A stretch of DNA of 64,000 nucleotides, from the NCBI GenBank assembly GCA_026708035.1, contig JAPOVQ010000001.1:1-64000 (forward strand), written 5' to 3'. Source of the stretch: Chloroflexota bacterium (GTDB taxonomy: Bacteria > Chloroflexota > UBA11872). Made by a program: the position numbers and the translations under genes. A model generated the notes under the pieces. It was not told where the DNA came from. It saw only the letters and a program-made list of their open reading frames with translations, and made no database searches. Positions 1 through 8,687 of this stretch are shown here, piece after piece (position 1 is the first letter of the stretch; the number at the start of each line of letters is the position of its first letter).

Positions 1-92
1 CCGCCTGGCGACGCCCCATGGTCCGCCCCGCCCCTGGGTTTATGCAAAGGTCTCCTGAGGGAGAGGGAGTCGGACGCCGGAATGACTGAGAG
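1..92. repeat. Intergenic stretch with fragments of the dispersed repeat family
   Basis: No gene is visible. The stretch holds the words GCAAAGGTCTCC, GGGAGAGGGAG and CCGGAATGAC, which recur in the gaps near 8.4, 43.5 and 61.4 kb. It lies downstream of the oxidoreductase gene and continues outside the window. Confidence 0.45.
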
Positions 93-1193
93 TCACGCAA
101 CGGTATCCAAGTGCGCCAGCACGATATCGCGTACCAGCGCCACGTGATCCACGGCCTCGCGGCCCGGCGTGAGCGGCTGCTCGCCCCGCCTGATGCAGGC
201 CGCGAAGTGCTCCAGCTCGAGCTTGAACGGGTTGGCCTGCCATGACCGGGTGGTCTTGGCGGGGTGGCCCTCGGCGTCGATCCACTGCACGGTGACGTCG
301 GTCGGAATCCCGCGGCTCCATCCCGTGGGGAACGACGCGATCACACGATCGCGCGAGCCGTAGACCGCGAGCGTTTCCTCGAAGCTGAACAGCTCCGGCA
401 GGTCGATCCAGTTGCACACGGCCCGCGCGCCGCCGGCGTACTCCAGCACTGTGGTCAGGGCGACGCCGCCGGACCAGATGTCGGTGCTCACCACGCGGCG
501 CGGGCTGCCGAACATGCCGTGCAGGTTGCCGATGTCGTGGATCATGCTGCCGTTGATTGCCCCGAAGGCGCTGAGCGTGGCGGCGTCGACCCGGTCGCGG
601 CCCAGCGCCTCGGCGACGAGCCGGTCCGACTCGGCGCGCCCGGTCTCGATCACCTCAGGCGGCAAGTCCGACGGCACGTGGTAGTCGAACGTCGCCAGGT
701 GCAGCGCGTTGTCGGGGTGCAGGTGGTTGACCTGGATGAAGCGCACGTCGTCGATCTGCGCCACCCGCCGCTGCGCGAATTGGTAGGCCGGGTCGTAGCG
801 CTTCATGTAGGCCGCCTGGTAGACGACGCCGGCGCGGTCGGCGGCGTCGGCCATCGCCTCCGCCTCGGCAACCGCGTAGCACACGGGCTTCTCGACCAGG
901 ATGTGCTTGCCGGCCTCGGCGGCCGCGATGGCCGGCGGCGCATGCGAGCCGGTCGTGCAAACGATCACCGCGTCGATGTCGGACCGCTCGACCAACTCTC
1001 GGTAGTCCACGTGTTGCCGCTCCGGCGGCACGCCGTAGGCGGCGCCGACGTGCGCCAGCAGCTCCCGCGAAAGATCACACAGCCCGGCGATCTCGAACTC
1101 GTCCCGCAGCTCAACCAGGTGCGGCAGATGCTGTATCTGCGCAATACCGCCGCAGCCGATGACGCCGATCCGAATCCTGCTCACGGTCCGCAC
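93..1193 (-). CDS. Gfo/Idh/MocA family oxidoreductase
   Basis: This is a 366-residue NAD(P)-dependent sugar or inositol-type dehydrogenase of the cytoplasm. The N-terminal Rossmann fold carries the glycine motif VIGCGGIA (residues 11-18), and the family signature EKP with the catalytic-loop lysine is at 101-103. A C-terminal alpha/beta substrate domain follows (about 130-366), including the GSMIHDIGNLH segment, where the family usually places active-site Asp/His residues. Length is normal for the family. The substrate cannot be read from sequence. The gene stands alone on the minus strand, 52 bases downstream of a binding-protein gene on the same strand, so co-transcription is possible. Confidence 0.92.
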   Translation of the reverse strand: MRTVSRIRIGVIGCGGIAQIQHLPHLVELRDEFEIAGLCDLSRELLAHVGAAYGVPPERQHVDYRELVERSDIDAVIVCTTGSHAPPAIAAAEAGKHILVEKPVCYAVAEAEAMADAADRAGVVYQAAYMKRYDPAYQFAQRRVAQIDDVRFIQVNHLHPDNALHLATFDYHVPSDLPPEVIETGRAESDRLVAEALGRDRVDAATLSAFGAINGSMIHDIGNLHGMFGSPRRVVSTDIWSGGVALTTVLEYAGGARAVCNWIDLPELFSFEETLAVYGSRDRVIASFPTGWSRGIPTDVTVQWIDAEGHPAKTTRSWQANPFKLELEHFAACIRRGEQPLTPGREAVDHVALVRDIVLAHLDTVA

Positions 1194-1245
1194 CGCCTGG
1201 AATCTGACACGGACACATGACCTGTCGACGCGGGGCTCACGTGGC

Positions 1246-2418
1246 CTAACCGCCGCTCAGGACCTTGTAGCCGTAGTTGTCCTTGGTGCGTTCGGCCACG
1301 GGGAGCACCTCGACCACGACGCGGGATAGCCCCACGACCTCGCCGTCGGCGTCGAAGCTGTAGTCGTCGCCGAGGGCGCCGCTCCAGGTGATGTCGTAGA
1401 GGCAGTCGCGGAATCCGTCGGCGTCCTGGTCGTCGCCGGTTTGGCTGAGGCACTCCGCCGCGATGTAGACGGTGTCGTAGGCGGAGCCGAGGTGCCAGGG
1501 GAGGGTGATGTAGTCGTAACGCTGCCGGAAGTCGGCGAGCACCGACTGCGCCTTGGCGTTGTTGGGGTCGGGCGCGGCGGTGATGGCTTTGACCCCGGTG
1601 GCCGCGTCGCCCGCGATTTCGAGCGAGGTGCTGCCCACGGTGATGGTTTCGCCGTAGATCGGGCCGGTGTAACCCAGCTCTCGCGCCTGCTTGATGATGG
1701 TGCCGGCCGCGAACTCGGCCTGCGGCGTGACGTGGAGCGCGTCCGGGTTGGCCTCGAAGAGCTTGGTGAGCTGCGACCGGAAGTCCGTGACGTCGGAGCC
1801 AAAGCGCTCCTCCGCGACGACGGCGCCGCCGTTCTCCTCGAACCGCGCAACGGTCGTGCGCCGGACGCCCTCGGCGTAGTCGGTTTCCTCGGTGATGGTG
1901 GCCAGGGTGCGGATGCCGTCGGCCCAGAGCACGTCGCCGGTGCGGATGCCGACCTCGATGTCGCTGATCTGGGTGCGGAAGATGTAGTCGCCGGCGTCGG
2001 CGATATCGGGGTTGCTGGCCAGTCCTGAGAACAGCACCACGCCGTCCGCCTCGGCCAGCGGCGCGACGCCGAGCATGGCCCCGCTGCACGATGTTCCGAG
2101 GATGATCTTCACGCCGTCGACGTCGGTGAGCTTGTTGTAGGCGTTGATTGCGTCCTGGGCGTTGCACTTCGAGTCCTCGACGACCAGCTCCAGCCGGCGC
2201 CCGTCGACGCCGCCCGCGGCATTGATCTCCTCGAGGGCCATGAGCTTGGCCTGATTGGCCACGGTGCCGTAGGTCTCGCCAGCGCCCGTGAGCGATTCCA
2301 TGACCCCAATGCGATAGGGAGTTGCGTCATCCGCATCCTCGCCGCAAGCCGCGAGGACCGACACGACACCAGCCAGGAGTCCTAGGGCGACAATTCGTTT
2401 CAATAATGAGAAGCGCAT
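1246..2418 (-). CDS. ABC transporter substrate-binding lipoprotein, branched-chain amino acid (LivJ/LivK) type
   Basis: This is a 390-residue solute-binding protein of the type I periplasmic-binding fold. Residues 1-24 form a lipoprotein signal ending in the lipobox LAAC, so the mature protein should be anchored outside the membrane by Cys24. The mature part starts with RIGVMESLTGAGETYG and the INAAGGVDGRRLEL block typical of Leu/Ile/Val and amide binding proteins. Permease and ATPase genes are not next to it, so the transporter partners must lie elsewhere. A decayed second copy of its N-terminal region sits about 0.7 kb upstream, beyond the kinase gene. The true ligand may be an amino acid, urea or an amide. 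Confidence 0.9.
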   Translation of the reverse strand: MRFSLLKRIVALGLLAGVVSVLAACGEDADDATPYRIGVMESLTGAGETYGTVANQAKLMALEEINAAGGVDGRRLELVVEDSKCNAQDAINAYNKLTDVDGVKIILGTSCSGAMLGVAPLAEADGVVLFSGLASNPDIADAGDYIFRTQISDIEVGIRTGDVLWADGIRTLATITEETDYAEGVRRTTVARFEENGGAVVAEERFGSDVTDFRSQLTKLFEANPDALHVTPQAEFAAGTIIKQARELGYTGPIYGETITVGSTSLEIAGDAATGVKAITAAPDPNNAKAQSVLADFRQRYDYITLPWHLGSAYDTVYIAAECLSQTGDDQDADGFRDCLYDITWSGALGDDYSFDADGEVVGLSRVVVEVLPVAERTKDNYGYKVLSGG

Positions 2419-2513
2419 GAAGTACTCCCGCAGAGCAAATTGGCCGGCGCCGAGCGCCGCCGATGCACACTGTGTGCGCAGTTTAGGGCCTCATCCCGCG
2501 AGCGCCGCCCGAG

Positions 2514-3041
2514 ATGGCAAAGGAACTAGCAAGACACCACCCCATGCTCTTGATCTTTGGCGGCCTGCCTGCCGCGGGGAAGACGGCAATTGCCACCGAG
2601 TTGGCGCGAGGCATTGGGGCGGTGCATTTGCGCATCGATTCCATCGAGCAGGCGCTGCGCAACTCCGGAGTGGAGATTTCGGGGCCCGAGGGCTACGTGG
2701 TCGCCTATGCGGTCGCGGAGGACAACCTGAGACTGGGCCGCACCCTAATCGCCGACTCGGTGAACCCCGTGGAGGTGACACGAGCCGCCTGGCGAAACGT
2801 CGCCCAGCGAGCAGGCACGCGCTGCGTCGAGATCGAGATCGTCTGTTCCGACCATGCCGAGCACCGGCGCAGGGTGGAGACACGGAAAGCCGACATCGCC
2901 GGCCACCGACTACCCACGTGGCGTCAGGTGTGCGACCGGAAGTATGAACCCTGGGACGCCAACGTCGTCGTCGACACAGCCGGACAGCAGGTTGAGGCCA
3001 GCGTCGCGGCACTGCGCGAGAGACTGGAAGGCCGTGCGTAG
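2514..3041 (+). CDS. Small P-loop kinase (AAA_33 / zeta-toxin-like)
   Basis: This is a 175-residue predicted ATP-dependent phosphotransferase. The Walker A loop GGLPAAGKT is at residues 16-24 and directly follows the first beta strand (MLLIFGG). An Asp-bearing segment, LRIDSIEQAL, follows, and an Arg-rich lid (HRRRVETRKADI) is near residues 122-135, as in small-molecule kinases of the chloramphenicol-phosphotransferase/zeta-toxin group. Translation may instead begin at Met11 (position 2544), which still keeps the P-loop. No antitoxin neighbours it, so a toxin role is unsupported. It separates the intact and decayed copies of the binding-protein gene, which are on the other strand. Confidence 0.8.
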   Translation: MAKELARHHPMLLIFGGLPAAGKTAIATELARGIGAVHLRIDSIEQALRNSGVEISGPEGYVVAYAVAEDNLRLGRTLIADSVNPVEVTRAAWRNVAQRAGTRCVEIEIVCSDHAEHRRRVETRKADIAGHRLPTWRQVCDRKYEPWDANVVVDTAGQQVEASVAALRERLEGRA

Positions 3042-3042
3042 G

Positions 3043-3178
3043 AACTCCAGCCTGAGGCCATTGACGCCGCCTGCGGCATTGATCGCATCCGTGGCCACGA
3101 TCGTGGTCAGATGAACCACGGCGCCGTAGGTCTCACACGCGCCCATCAGCGCATCCATGACGCCCATGCCAGACAGAG
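3043..3178 (-). pseudogene. Remnant of a second substrate-binding protein gene
   Basis: Read on the minus strand, this segment encodes about 43 residues that align without gaps to residues about 35-77 of the intact binding protein at 1246-2418. Shared blocks include GVM, ETYG, INAAGGV and RLE, and I count 23 of 43 identical. There is no signal peptide in front and no continuation behind; the segment ends at the kinase stop codon. It is therefore a relic of a duplicated gene whose remainder was deleted or replaced. Confidence 0.75.
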
Positions 3179-3212
3179 CCGCCTCGCCCGTGTTCTGGCC
3201 GAAGGGTGACCG

Positions 3213-3902
3213 GTGCTCGACTTCGACCGCTTCCAATGGGTCAGCTTCGACTGCTACGGCACCCTGATCGATTGGGAGACCGGCATTGCGGAGGCGGTCG
3301 CCCCGGTCCTCGCGTCCCACGGCATTCGCAAGTCGAGGGCTGAAGTCCTGGCGCTGTTCGCCGACGCGGAGCCCCGAGTGCAGTGCGCAGGCTACCTGGA
3401 GTACCGCCGCGTCTTGCGTCGCGTGATGGCCTTGATTGGCAGCGATCTCGGCTTTCAGCCCACCGAGTCCGAGCTGGCATGCCTGGCCGAAACCCTGCCA
3501 CGATGGCCGGTCTTCCCGGACACGTTGGACGCGCTGCGGGCGCTGCAATCGCGCTTCAAGCTCGCGGTCATTTCCAACGTGGACGACGACCTGTTCGCCG
3601 GGACGGCCGAGGTGCTGGACATCGACTTCGACGCCGTGGTCACGGCGCAGCAGATCCGGAGCTACAAGCCGAGTCTGCGCAACTTCCACGCCGCCGCGAC
3701 GCGCATGGCCGTCACCACGGACGCCTGGCTGCACGTCGCCGAGAGCCTCTACCACGACATCGCACCGGCAAACCGGCTGGGAATCGCCAGCGTCTGGGTG
3801 AACCGCGCGAATCGCGGCGGCGGCACGCGCCGCGTCGACGCCGTTCCCGACCTCGTGGCGCCCGATCTCGCCACCCTGGCGCGGATAATGTGCCTGCCGT
3901 GA
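3213..3902 (+). CDS. Haloacid dehalogenase type II (HAD superfamily hydrolase)
   Basis: This is a 229-residue cytoplasmic HAD hydrolase. Motif I, FDCYGTLID, has the nucleophile Asp13, and the DxYGTL form with Trp soon after is typical of the L-2-haloacid-dehalogenase branch. Motif II is VISNVDDD, the Lys motif is SYKPS, and motif III/IV lies in the segment containing ESLYHDIAPANRLG. Length fits the family. In type II dehalogenases the reaction is hydrolysis of 2-haloacids to 2-hydroxyacids, but many relatives act on phosphate esters, so substrate is uncertain. The start (GTG at 3213) lies just past the binding-protein relic. A VOC gene follows 57 bases downstream on the same strand. Confidence 0.88.
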   Translation: MLDFDRFQWVSFDCYGTLIDWETGIAEAVAPVLASHGIRKSRAEVLALFADAEPRVQCAGYLEYRRVLRRVMALIGSDLGFQPTESELACLAETLPRWPVFPDTLDALRALQSRFKLAVISNVDDDLFAGTAEVLDIDFDAVVTAQQIRSYKPSLRNFHAAATRMAVTTDAWLHVAESLYHDIAPANRLGIASVWVNRANRGGGTRRVDAVPDLVAPDLATLARIMCLP

Positions 3903-3959
3903 CCGGCGGCCGATCCTGCCACTGCAATCCGCGCTGACCACGAGAGAGGAGCGACTCGC

Positions 3960-4400
3960 GTGGCACCGAACAGGAGCATATTCGTAAACCTGGCGGTGAA
4001 GGACGTGGACAAGTCAGTCGCGTTCTTCACCGAGCTGGGGTTCGAGTTCAATCCCGCGTTCACCAACGATCAGGGCGCGTGCCTGATCATCAGCGAGAAC
4101 ATCTTGGTGATGCTGCTGGCGGAGCGCTTTTTCGGCAGCTTCATTCCCGGGCGGCGGATCGCCGACACCTCGGATACGACCGAGGCCTTGCTCGCGGTGT
4201 TCCTGGCCGAGAGGGAGAAAGTGGACGCCATGCTCGACAAGGCAGTTGAGGCGGGTGGAACGGCCTTCCGGGAACGGTCGGAGTTTCAAGGCATGTACGG
4301 CGGCGCATTCCAGGACCTGGACGGGCACATCTGGGAGATCGGTCACATGGGTCAAGCGGCGGCGGCGGACGTCCCGCAATCACCGGAGGACAGGCCGTGA
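3960..4400 (+). CDS. VOC-family (glyoxalase-fold) protein
   Basis: This is a 146-residue protein with two beta-alpha-beta-beta-beta halves of the vicinal oxygen chelate fold. It begins SIFVNLAVKDVDKSVAFF and ends FQDLDGHIWEIGHM, the usual first and last strands of small stand-alone VOC proteins (extradiol-dioxygenase-like). The start is GTG. It is followed without a gap by another VOC protein, and both may belong to one operon with the YdeI-like gene. Enzymes of this group include lyases, dioxygenases and antibiotic-binding proteins; none can be chosen here. Confidence 0.85.
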   Translation: MAPNRSIFVNLAVKDVDKSVAFFTELGFEFNPAFTNDQGACLIISENILVMLLAERFFGSFIPGRRIADTSDTTEALLAVFLAEREKVDAMLDKAVEAGGTAFRERSEFQGMYGGAFQDLDGHIWEIGHMGQAAAADVPQSPEDRP

Positions 4401-4861
4401 TGGCGACGACATCCAAGCTCAGCCCGTTTCTCTGGTTCGACGGTCGATCCGAGGAGGCCGCCGAGTTCTACGTCTCGGTGTTCCCGAACTCTCGGATTCT
4501 GAGTGTCTCGGTGATTTCGGAAGGCCCCGCCAAGGGCGAGGCGCTGGTGGAGTTCGAGCTCGACGGCCAGAAGTTCGGCGCCGTGGACGGCGGACCGATG
4601 TTCGACTTCACGCCGGCCGTTTCGTTCGTTGTTTCCTGCGACTCGCAGGAGGAGATCGACTACTACTGGGACCGGCTTTCGGAAGACGGCGAGCCGGGCC
4701 GCTGCGGCTGGCTCGAGGACAAGTTTGGCCTGTCGTGGCAGGTGACCCCGTCGATATTGCCCGCACTGATGGCGGGCAATACGTCGAAGCTGATGGAAGC
4801 GCTGCTCGCCATGGACAAACTTGACATCGAGGCGCTGCGCCGCGCGTCCGAGAGCGACTGA
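4400..4861 (+). CDS. VOC-family protein of the PhnB/YjdN type
   Basis: This is a 153-residue protein of the 3-demethylubiquinone-methyltransferase-like VOC group. The motif PFLWFDGRSEEAAEFY at the N-terminus and the paired WQVTP near residue 115 are hallmarks. The ATG at 4400 shares its first base with the TGA of the preceding VOC gene, so translation is probably coupled; a GTG three bases upstream is less likely. Despite the historical name, proteins of this group are not methyltransferases, and their biochemical role is mostly unknown. Confidence 0.88.
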   Translation: MATTSKLSPFLWFDGRSEEAAEFYVSVFPNSRILSVSVISEGPAKGEALVEFELDGQKFGAVDGGPMFDFTPAVSFVVSCDSQEEIDYYWDRLSEDGEPGRCGWLEDKFGLSWQVTPSILPALMAGNTSKLMEALLAMDKLDIEALRRASESD

Positions 4862-4869
4862 GCCCGCCA

Positions 4870-5499
4870 GTGATTGCTGAGCTTGGCGCCCACCCGAGCG
4901 ATGGACGGCTGCTGCTGCACGCGGAGACTCAGGCCGAGTGGCGGGCGTGGCTGGAGCAGAATCACCAAAGTGCGGACGGCGTGTGGCTCGTCTCGTGGAA
5001 GAAGGCCACGGGCAAGCCGTTCATTCCCTATCCCAACACTGTGGACGAAGCGCTGTGCTTCGGCTGGATTGACTCGCGGCCCAACCGGGTGGACGACGAA
5101 CGGGCGATGCGGCTATTCACGCCACGGAAACCGAAAAGCCTCTGGTCGCGCATCAACAGGGCGAAGGTGGCGCAACTCACGGAGCAGGGCCGGATGGCGC
5201 CGGCCGGCATGCGAATGGTCGAGACGGCGAAGGCAAACGGATGGTGGACGGTCGGCGACGAGATCGAGGACCTGGTGATCCCGCCCGACTTGGCTTCGGC
5301 CCTGGCGGCCAATGAGACGGCGAGGGACTGCTTCGAGCATTTCGCCGCCTCGGCAAAGAAGAGCATCCTGTGGTGGATCAAATCGGCGCGGAAACCCGAG
5401 ACCCGGGCCGGGCGCATCGCGCGGACCGTCGAGTTGGCCGCGGAGAATCGCATGGCCAACCATCCCAAGGGCCGGGACCAGGGGCCGAAACGGCGCTAA
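4870..5499 (+). CDS. YdeI/OmpD-associated family protein
   Basis: This is a 209-residue soluble protein with the family landmarks WKKATGK, DEALCFGWIDS (residues about 57-67), TPRKPKSLWSRIN and a C-terminal basic helix rich in Arg and Lys. Members have been linked to envelope or antimicrobial-peptide stress, but no reaction is known. GTG start at 4870, eight bases after the previous stop, so it is likely co-transcribed with the two VOC genes. The related small VOC and YdeI genes are often found together in soil and marine bacteria (recollection, not checked). Confidence 0.85.
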   Translation: MIAELGAHPSDGRLLLHAETQAEWRAWLEQNHQSADGVWLVSWKKATGKPFIPYPNTVDEALCFGWIDSRPNRVDDERAMRLFTPRKPKSLWSRINRAKVAQLTEQGRMAPAGMRMVETAKANGWWTVGDEIEDLVIPPDLASALAANETARDCFEHFAASAKKSILWWIKSARKPETRAGRIARTVELAAENRMANHPKGRDQGPKRR

Positions 5500-5531
5500 C
5501 GTTGGGTTGGCATGGCGATTCTGGAAGCGAC

Positions 5532-6746
5532 ATGATGGTTAGGGCGCTCGTCGTTGCCGCGCTGGCGGCCTCTGTGCTGTTTGCCTGCGGCGAGGACGCA
5601 TCCGAGACGGCCGAGCCTCAGGCGCCAGCGGTTTCGACCATCACCGTGCAGGCGTCCCCGGCGCCGGCGCAACCGGTGCCCACCGCAACCGCGTCGGCGG
5701 CTTCGGCGGCAACCACGGTGCCGTCCCCAGCCGCGACGGTGGCGGCGATTTCGCCAACAACAGCGCCCTCGCCCGCAGTCACGACGGCCGTACCGGCTCC
5801 TGGCGTTGCGGTCTCCGAAGCGCTTGGTGTCGTTGACGCCGCCAATGCATTCCTCGACGCGCTCACCGAGGACCAACGATCGGCGGCGCTGCTCGCCTTT
5901 AACTCGCCACTGCGCCCCAACTGGTCAAACCTGCCTCCGGGATTGACTCCCTTCGAGCACAACGGCGTCCGGATTGGCGATCTCGACGCAACGCACACCG
6001 AGCTTCTGCACGACTTTCTGCGGGCGGCTCTGAGTCCCGACGGCTACGTCAAGGTTGTCGGCATCGTGGGGGCCGAAGACGCGCTGGCCCTGACGTCCAG
6101 CCGGCAATTGAGCGCGGACAACTACTGGTTGGCCTTCTTTGGCGAGCCCTCCGCGGACCACCCCTGGGGCTGGCAGTTCGGCGGTCACCACCTGGCGGTG
6201 AACGTGACGGTCGTGGACGGGCGCTCGTATCTCTCGCCAACACTGGTGGCAATTCAACCGGCGTCCTACGAGGTCGACGGCGTCACCGTCGCGCCTCTGG
6301 CCGCCGAGGTGCAGGCCGGACTGGCACTGATGAATGCCCTGGATGAGAGCCAGCGGGAGGCGGCGCGGGTGCAGCGTCCCAGTGAGCTGTGGGCCGGCGC
6401 GGGCAAGGACGGCGTGCTGCCGCCGCTGGAAGGCTCAGCTGTGGCGGGGTGGAGTGAGTCCCAGCAAGACCTGCTGCTGGACGCGGTCGCGCAGTGGGTC
6501 GGCCTGCTGCCCGCCGCGAGCGCGAAGATCCGCATGGTCGAGATCGCGGACTACCTTGGCGATACCTATTTCGCCTGGCACGGCAACGTCGACGCCGGCC
6601 GGCCCATCTACTACCGCATCCAGGGACCGGCGCTCATCATCGAGTTCGCCACCCAAAGCCGCGCCGGCGGCGACCGCGCGCACTACCACTCGATCTATCG
6701 CGACCCGACAAACGAATACGGCGCCGCGGCGGTCGATGCCCGCTGA
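5532..6746 (+). CDS. DUF3500 lipoprotein
   Basis: This is a 404-residue exported lipoprotein. The ATG at 5532 gives a signal peptide (MMVRALVVAALAASVLFAC) with lipobox LFAC; the open frame upstream to 5370 is only an extension. A Pro/Ala/Thr-rich linker of about 70 residues follows, then a DUF3500-type domain. Its segments include GDLDATHTELLHDFLRAALS, DHPWGWQFGGHHLAVN and TYFAWHGN, and the C-terminal HYHSIYRDPTNEYG block. The WGWQFGGHH His pair looks like a possible metal or active site, but the function of DUF3500 is not known to me. Confidence 0.85.
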   Translation: MMVRALVVAALAASVLFACGEDASETAEPQAPAVSTITVQASPAPAQPVPTATASAASAATTVPSPAATVAAISPTTAPSPAVTTAVPAPGVAVSEALGVVDAANAFLDALTEDQRSAALLAFNSPLRPNWSNLPPGLTPFEHNGVRIGDLDATHTELLHDFLRAALSPDGYVKVVGIVGAEDALALTSSRQLSADNYWLAFFGEPSADHPWGWQFGGHHLAVNVTVVDGRSYLSPTLVAIQPASYEVDGVTVAPLAAEVQAGLALMNALDESQREAARVQRPSELWAGAGKDGVLPPLEGSAVAGWSESQQDLLLDAVAQWVGLLPAASAKIRMVEIADYLGDTYFAWHGNVDAGRPIYYRIQGPALIIEFATQSRAGGDRAHYHSIYRDPTNEYGAAAVDAR

Positions 6747-6903
6747 TCGCCTCGAGCGAGCTTCGAATTCTGATTCCCAGCGATGCCTGGGGCCGTAGTC
6801 AAGGTCCGGAATCCGCCGTTTCCAACTTGGGCTGCGGCGGCGAATCCGCCATAATGACTTCCCGTCAACATCGGTTGGATTCGCCTAGCGAGGCAGGACT
6901 TCC

Positions 6904-7962
6904 ATGACGATGACTTCCCCCGCCGTTGCGCAGGCGCCGCGGCTGACGACGGACCAGATTGCCCAGTTCAAGCGCGAAGGATTTCTCGTGCTGCCGGGCG
7001 TGGTCGATCCCGAGCTGTGCCGGCAGGCGCGCGATCAGATGTGGGACACGATCGCGCAGTACCGCCCCAGCATGCGGCGCGACGATCCCTCCACCTGGAC
7101 CCCGATCAGCGACGAGGAGAACGCCAGCTATACCCGCGAAGTGACGGGCGGCGACCCCTACTTCGGCGGTGGAGGGCACCGGTTCTACATCCGCAACGGG
7201 GCCGAGGATTTGCTGCTGGACATTGGCGCCCGCGTCGTGTGGGACGTCGCCGAGCAGCTGTTGGGCGAGGGCGAGGTGGTCTACCCCGCAGGCCTGGACG
7301 CCACCGGCCACACCACGGGGCCGTGCTACCTGACCGAGGGCGCGGTGAAGGGCATGGAGTCCCACCTGGGTGACAAGACGAGGGAATGGACCGGTCCGCC
7401 GACCAATAGGACCGGACCGCTGCGCCTGCCGAAGACCGGTCCCCACTGGGTGACGGGCCAGGGCACGCGCGGCATGTATTGCACGCTGCCAAACGGGTCC
7501 CCCCGCGGACCGAACTATCCCTCCGCCCATTCCGGCGAGGGCATGGGCTCCGAGAGCCGCTGGAAGGTGCAAACCGCGGTCTACTTCGACGACCTGCCGC
7601 TGGGCGCGGGCGGCCTGCACCTCTGGCCCGGCAGCCACGCCAGGGTCTGGGAGGCCTACCGCGAACTCAAGCAGAGCGGCTCGGGCGAGAATTATGACGG
7701 CTACAACCACCCCGTGGTGGCCGACATCAAGGCCGACACGGAGCCGGTGGATACCCACGGGCCAGCGGGCTCAGTGGTGCTGTGGCACTCGATCATGCTG
7801 CACATGGCCGGCGTCAACACTTCGAGCGACATCATCCGCCAGGCGACGCTTTACGCCTTCGCCAAGACGCCGGAGTCCATGCCGGACGAGAGCGTGGAGA
7901 ATGAGACCCTCGACGACATCTGGAAGGACTGGTCGGACGAGGTGCGGGCGGTGGCGGTCTAG
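6904..7962 (+). CDS. Phytanoyl-CoA dioxygenase (PhyH) family oxygenase
   Basis: This is a 352-residue predicted Fe(II)/2-oxoglutarate oxygenase. It opens with the typical LTTDQIAQFKREGFLVLPGVV (residues 14-34) and has the core segment AGGLHLWPGSH (about 235-245) and a distal-His segment VVLWHSIMLHMAG. The usual H-x-D iron pair is not obvious; the equivalent place reads AHSGEGMGSES (about 208-218), so the acidic ligand may be Glu212 or lost. The protein is longer than simple PhyH enzymes, with an insert at about 60-200. The substrate is unknown. A repeat-rich gap separates it from a second, convergent PhyH gene. Confidence 0.82.
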   Translation: MTMTSPAVAQAPRLTTDQIAQFKREGFLVLPGVVDPELCRQARDQMWDTIAQYRPSMRRDDPSTWTPISDEENASYTREVTGGDPYFGGGGHRFYIRNGAEDLLLDIGARVVWDVAEQLLGEGEVVYPAGLDATGHTTGPCYLTEGAVKGMESHLGDKTREWTGPPTNRTGPLRLPKTGPHWVTGQGTRGMYCTLPNGSPRGPNYPSAHSGEGMGSESRWKVQTAVYFDDLPLGAGGLHLWPGSHARVWEAYRELKQSGSGENYDGYNHPVVADIKADTEPVDTHGPAGSVVLWHSIMLHMAGVNTSSDIIRQATLYAFAKTPESMPDESVENETLDDIWKDWSDEVRAVAV

Positions 7963-8687
7963 GAGGTCTAGGAAGTCGGGCGGCACCCTCACCCCAACCC
8001 TCTCCCGTCAAGGGAGAGGGGGTCGGGCAGGCGGCGCCCTCAGGCTGACCCTCACTCCAGCCCTCTCCCTTCCAGGTGGAGGGGGCAGGAGTCGAGGGAG
8101 AGGGGGGCGGGCGGCGCCCTCAGGCTGACCCTCACCCCAGCCCTCTCCCTTCCAGGTGGAGGGGGCAGGAGTCGAGGGAGAGGGGGGCGGGCCGCGCCGG
8201 TGTTCATCCGGTGCGCTGAGGTCGTGCGCTCTAGATTCCTCGCTGCGCTCGGAATGACGGTCATTGGGGCTGTGGTCGGGCTGGTCCCGGCACCCACACT
8301 CCAGCCCTCTCCCACCAAGCGACCCCTGCAGAATCGGACGGGCTTGGGGATGACCGGGCGCACGGCGACCGCCCCCGGGTTCAATGAAGGGTGGATTCCC
8401 GCCCCGTATCGAGTACGGGGCAGGCTCTTCGCGGGAATGACGAAGTGTCACGCAAAGGTCTCCGATGGGAGACGCTGGCCGAGTCCCGGACGGGCGGGGC
8501 TGAGACCCGCCCCTACCCCGCGTTGTCAGTGCGCCTCCTGGCTCAGCCGGACTGGATTCCGGCTTTCGCCGGAATGACGGAGGGATACGCGAGGGTTCAA
8601 TCGAGCGGTAGCGGAGACGGGCGGGCGCCCCCTCACCCCGGCCCTCTCCGGTGGGAGAGGGAGCCGGACATCCGGGCTAGGTTCGCG
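7963..8687. repeat. Repeat-rich intergenic region, mosaic of dispersed elements
   Basis: This 725-base gap between two convergent PhyH genes has no credible gene. It contains several copies of paired blocks of the type CCCTCTCC...GGAGAGG, the words CGCGGGAATGACG and CGCTCGGAATGACGG, and a 16-base word (TCACGCAAAGGTCTCC) also seen near the window start. Similar pieces occur at 43.4, 61.4, 61.9 and 63.9 kb. The mosaic structure suggests accumulation of short non-autonomous repeats. Confidence 0.75.
8031..8190. repeat. 80-base tandem duplication
   Basis: Positions 8031-8110 and 8111-8190 are the same 80-base unit repeated head to tail. The only difference I find is T versus C at base 26 of the unit. 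Each unit starts GCGGCGCCCTCAGGCTGACC and contains a CCCTCTCCC / GGGAGAGGG pair. Two units only, no spacers, so not a CRISPR array. The near identity points to recent duplication. Confidence 0.9.

Noticed and set aside
2514-3041. Zeta-type toxin of a toxin-antitoxin system
   Set aside because: The P-loop kinase fold fits, but no epsilon-like antitoxin gene is next to it.
2910-3941. 343-residue minus-strand frame across the kinase and HAD genes
   Set aside because: Only the 3043-3178 part resembles a protein (binding-protein relic). The rest is antisense to a well-supported HAD gene.
5370-5531. Longer N-terminus for the DUF3500 lipoprotein
   Set aside because: It overlaps the YdeI-like gene and would bury the lipoprotein signal peptide that begins at 5532.
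8031-8190. CRISPR array
   Set aside because: There are only two head-to-tail 80-base copies without spacers and no cas genes.
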